Shown: one piece after another, positions 62,820-64,000 of the stretch
Numbering within the stretch: position 1 is the stretch's first letter
Layout of the letters: every line of letters starts with the position of its first letter
Source of the DNA: Euglena gracilis
Taxonomy: Eukaryota > Euglenida > Euglenophyceae > Euglenales
Length of the DNA stretch: 64,000 nt
Reading direction: 5' to 3'
Assembly: GCA_039621445.1 (NCBI GenBank)
Contig: CP154957.1
Location: forward strand, 33,789,618 to 33,853,617
The notes under the pieces: generated by a model
Database searches by the model: none
What the model saw: only the letters and a program-made list of their open reading frames with translations
What the model was told of the DNA's origin: nothing
Position numbers and translations under genes: made by a program

Positions 62820-62985
62820 TGAGCAAAAGCCTGACGCCGACCGCGCCTCCAACGCGTCCTCCACCAGCCGTCCCCGCAGCCCCCCGCAGGAGTCCCCTGC
62901 CTGGCCGCAGTTCCCCCGCTCCCACACCCCCCTGCGGGGCTACCGCGCACGCATTCACTTCCCTCGTGACCCCCTCTGGGCTTTA
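62820..62985 (+). CDS. possible further tail exon
   Basis: EQKPDADRASNASSTSRPRS then PPQESPAWPQFPRSHTPLRG. Starts after CCACAG/GGTCCTTGAG. Ser/Pro-rich, low complexity. Confidence 0.4.
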
Positions 62986-63054
62986 AATAGTGTACACATA
63001 TAGTGTCCGAGTCGGTTTGACCATACAGTCACTTAGTCAATGGCCGACCCCCCC

Positions 63055-63330
63055 CCTCGGGTTGGGGTGGGTGACTGGTTTTTTCAGAGTCACTGACTGG
63101 TTTTTGGCCCCGGCCCCCCCCCCCCCAAGAGGGGGGGGTCGGCAAAAAAAACCACTAAAGTGACCCGGCGCCGAAGGCGCAGGAAATTTTTTGGCCTTTT
63201 TTCATGTTTTGGTCGAATTTCCTTTGGATTCCAGCGGGGGGGGGATAGTGACTGACTGGTTTCCCGAAAAAAAGCCACTGAGTGGTTTTTGAAAGAGTGG
63301 AGTGACCCCCGGGGGTCGGTAATAATTCGT
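63055..63330. repeat. dispersed GACTGGTTTTT repeat, copy 2
   Basis: Second copy of 58590-58840. It also carries CGGCGCCGAAGGCGC, a short hairpin. Confidence 0.8.
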
Positions 63331-63675
63331 ACAAGCATTATGGCCCGTGCTGACGCACGGGCCGTGTAGCGGCCGCCAGCCGCTACATTTCTACGCCAGG
63401 CGCGGGTGCCAGCTCGGCGGGTTAAACGCCGAACTACCCCTACGCGTGGCATCGCGTCGGCATTCGCCAGAAGCGCGGGCGTAGGCCATTACATCGCTCG
63501 GGTTATTAGTAGAGGGATGTGTTCAGGGTAACTGCAAACCGGCTGAAGGCCATGAAAGCTGCAGGTTTTCCCCAAAAGTTTCTGCGTATCTCGGGAGAGG
63601 GGTGCAGGTGGGTGGGTTGACCTGGTGGATGAGCGATGGGGTTGGACCCCCGGAGTGAGTGTCTGCCCCCGCCCC

Positions 63676-63795
63676 CAGGAGCCCGGAGTCAGCGGGCGCG
63701 ACGCCGGGCCGCCGGAGCCGAGCGACGGGCCCGACAACCCTCTGGCAGACTGGCCCACCCCGCGCCGCAGCCGCCCGGACGCCCAGACAGGGTTG
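63676..63795 (+). CDS. possible further tail exon
   Basis: Follows a CCCCCGCCCCCAG acceptor at 63675: EPGVSGRDAGPPEPSDGPDN then PLADWPTPRRSRPDAQ, ending near CAGACAGGG. GC-rich and plausible. The gene would continue past the window. Confidence 0.4.
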
Positions 63796-64000
63796 TCCTT
63801 CCCAAACCTGCCCTGTGGGAAGTGCGCTGCCCGATAGGAAGTGCCCTGAAAGCTGAAAGGGTGTCTCCTCCATGCCTGGTTTCTGGATTGATGCTTCCCA
63901 GGTGGCATGTCCCCCAAAGTGGGCGGCTGGGTGAGGGGCTTGCTGGCAGTTCCTGCAACACCCTGCTGGGTGAGAGCCCGAAATCCTTGAGTTTTCGTGG

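Overview
This is a nuclear genome window from a eukaryote, most likely a euglenid alga or a close euglenozoan. The main evidence is intron structure. In two split host genes, a UbiB/ABC1 (ADCK2-like) kinase at about 34.3-44.9 kb and a CMGC protein kinase at 51.5-61.3 kb, most introns lack GT/AG. They instead carry CAG at intron positions +4 to +6, base-pairing with CTG at -8 to -6, often extended to 5-8 bp stems. Applying that rule restores the expected family reading frame at junction after junction. Other introns in the same genes are ordinary GT-AG. This mix of nonconventional and conventional introns is the known euglenid pattern. GC-rich exons, very long introns and C/G-tract-rich noncoding DNA fit. 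No bacterial operons, ribosome binding sites, CRISPR arrays or rRNA were seen.

Layout. 0-5.4 kb: microsatellite, one DnaJ J-domain exon (minus strand), a tandem ~165 bp satellite and dispersed repeat modules. 5.4-12.8 kb: remains of a large multi-exon transposon gene set (a tyrosine-recombinase-like ORF, a possible DDE-type segment and unknown ORFs), broken by two hAT-like MITEs with perfect 8 bp target duplications. 12.8-17.8 kb: dispersed and palindromic repeats, including one of a pair of 1.3 kb terminal-inverted-repeat elements. 17.8-24.6 kb: a tyrosine-recombinase retrotransposon (minus strand) with duplicated A and B end repeats and four overlapping frames. 24.6-34 kb: repeats, including the inverted partner of the 1.3 kb element and 11 copies of one GC-rich hairpin. 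34.3-44.9 kb: ADCK2-like gene. 45-51 kb: repeats with no confident gene. 51.5-61.3 kb, perhaps to 63.8 kb: CMGC kinase with a Pro/Ala-rich tail.

The most unusual object is the retrotransposon. Its first ORF contains two 2A-like ribosome-skipping motifs, ending in DIHPNPGP and GDVEANPGP, that bracket a DIRS-type methyltransferase-like domain. A coiled coil plus zinc knuckle ORF, the tyrosine recombinase and then RT-RNase H follow. This order, gag/MT - knuckle - YR - RT/RH, differs from classical DIRS elements. A shared GATAAAA-type core sits at the outer edge of A1, A2 and B1, with a variant (AATAAAA) at B2.

The two host genes are unrelated in function: a probable mitochondrial quinone- or lipid-linked atypical kinase and a cytoplasmic or nuclear CMGC kinase. 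They share only strand and intron style. All splice assignments are inferred from sequence and family alignment, not from transcripts.
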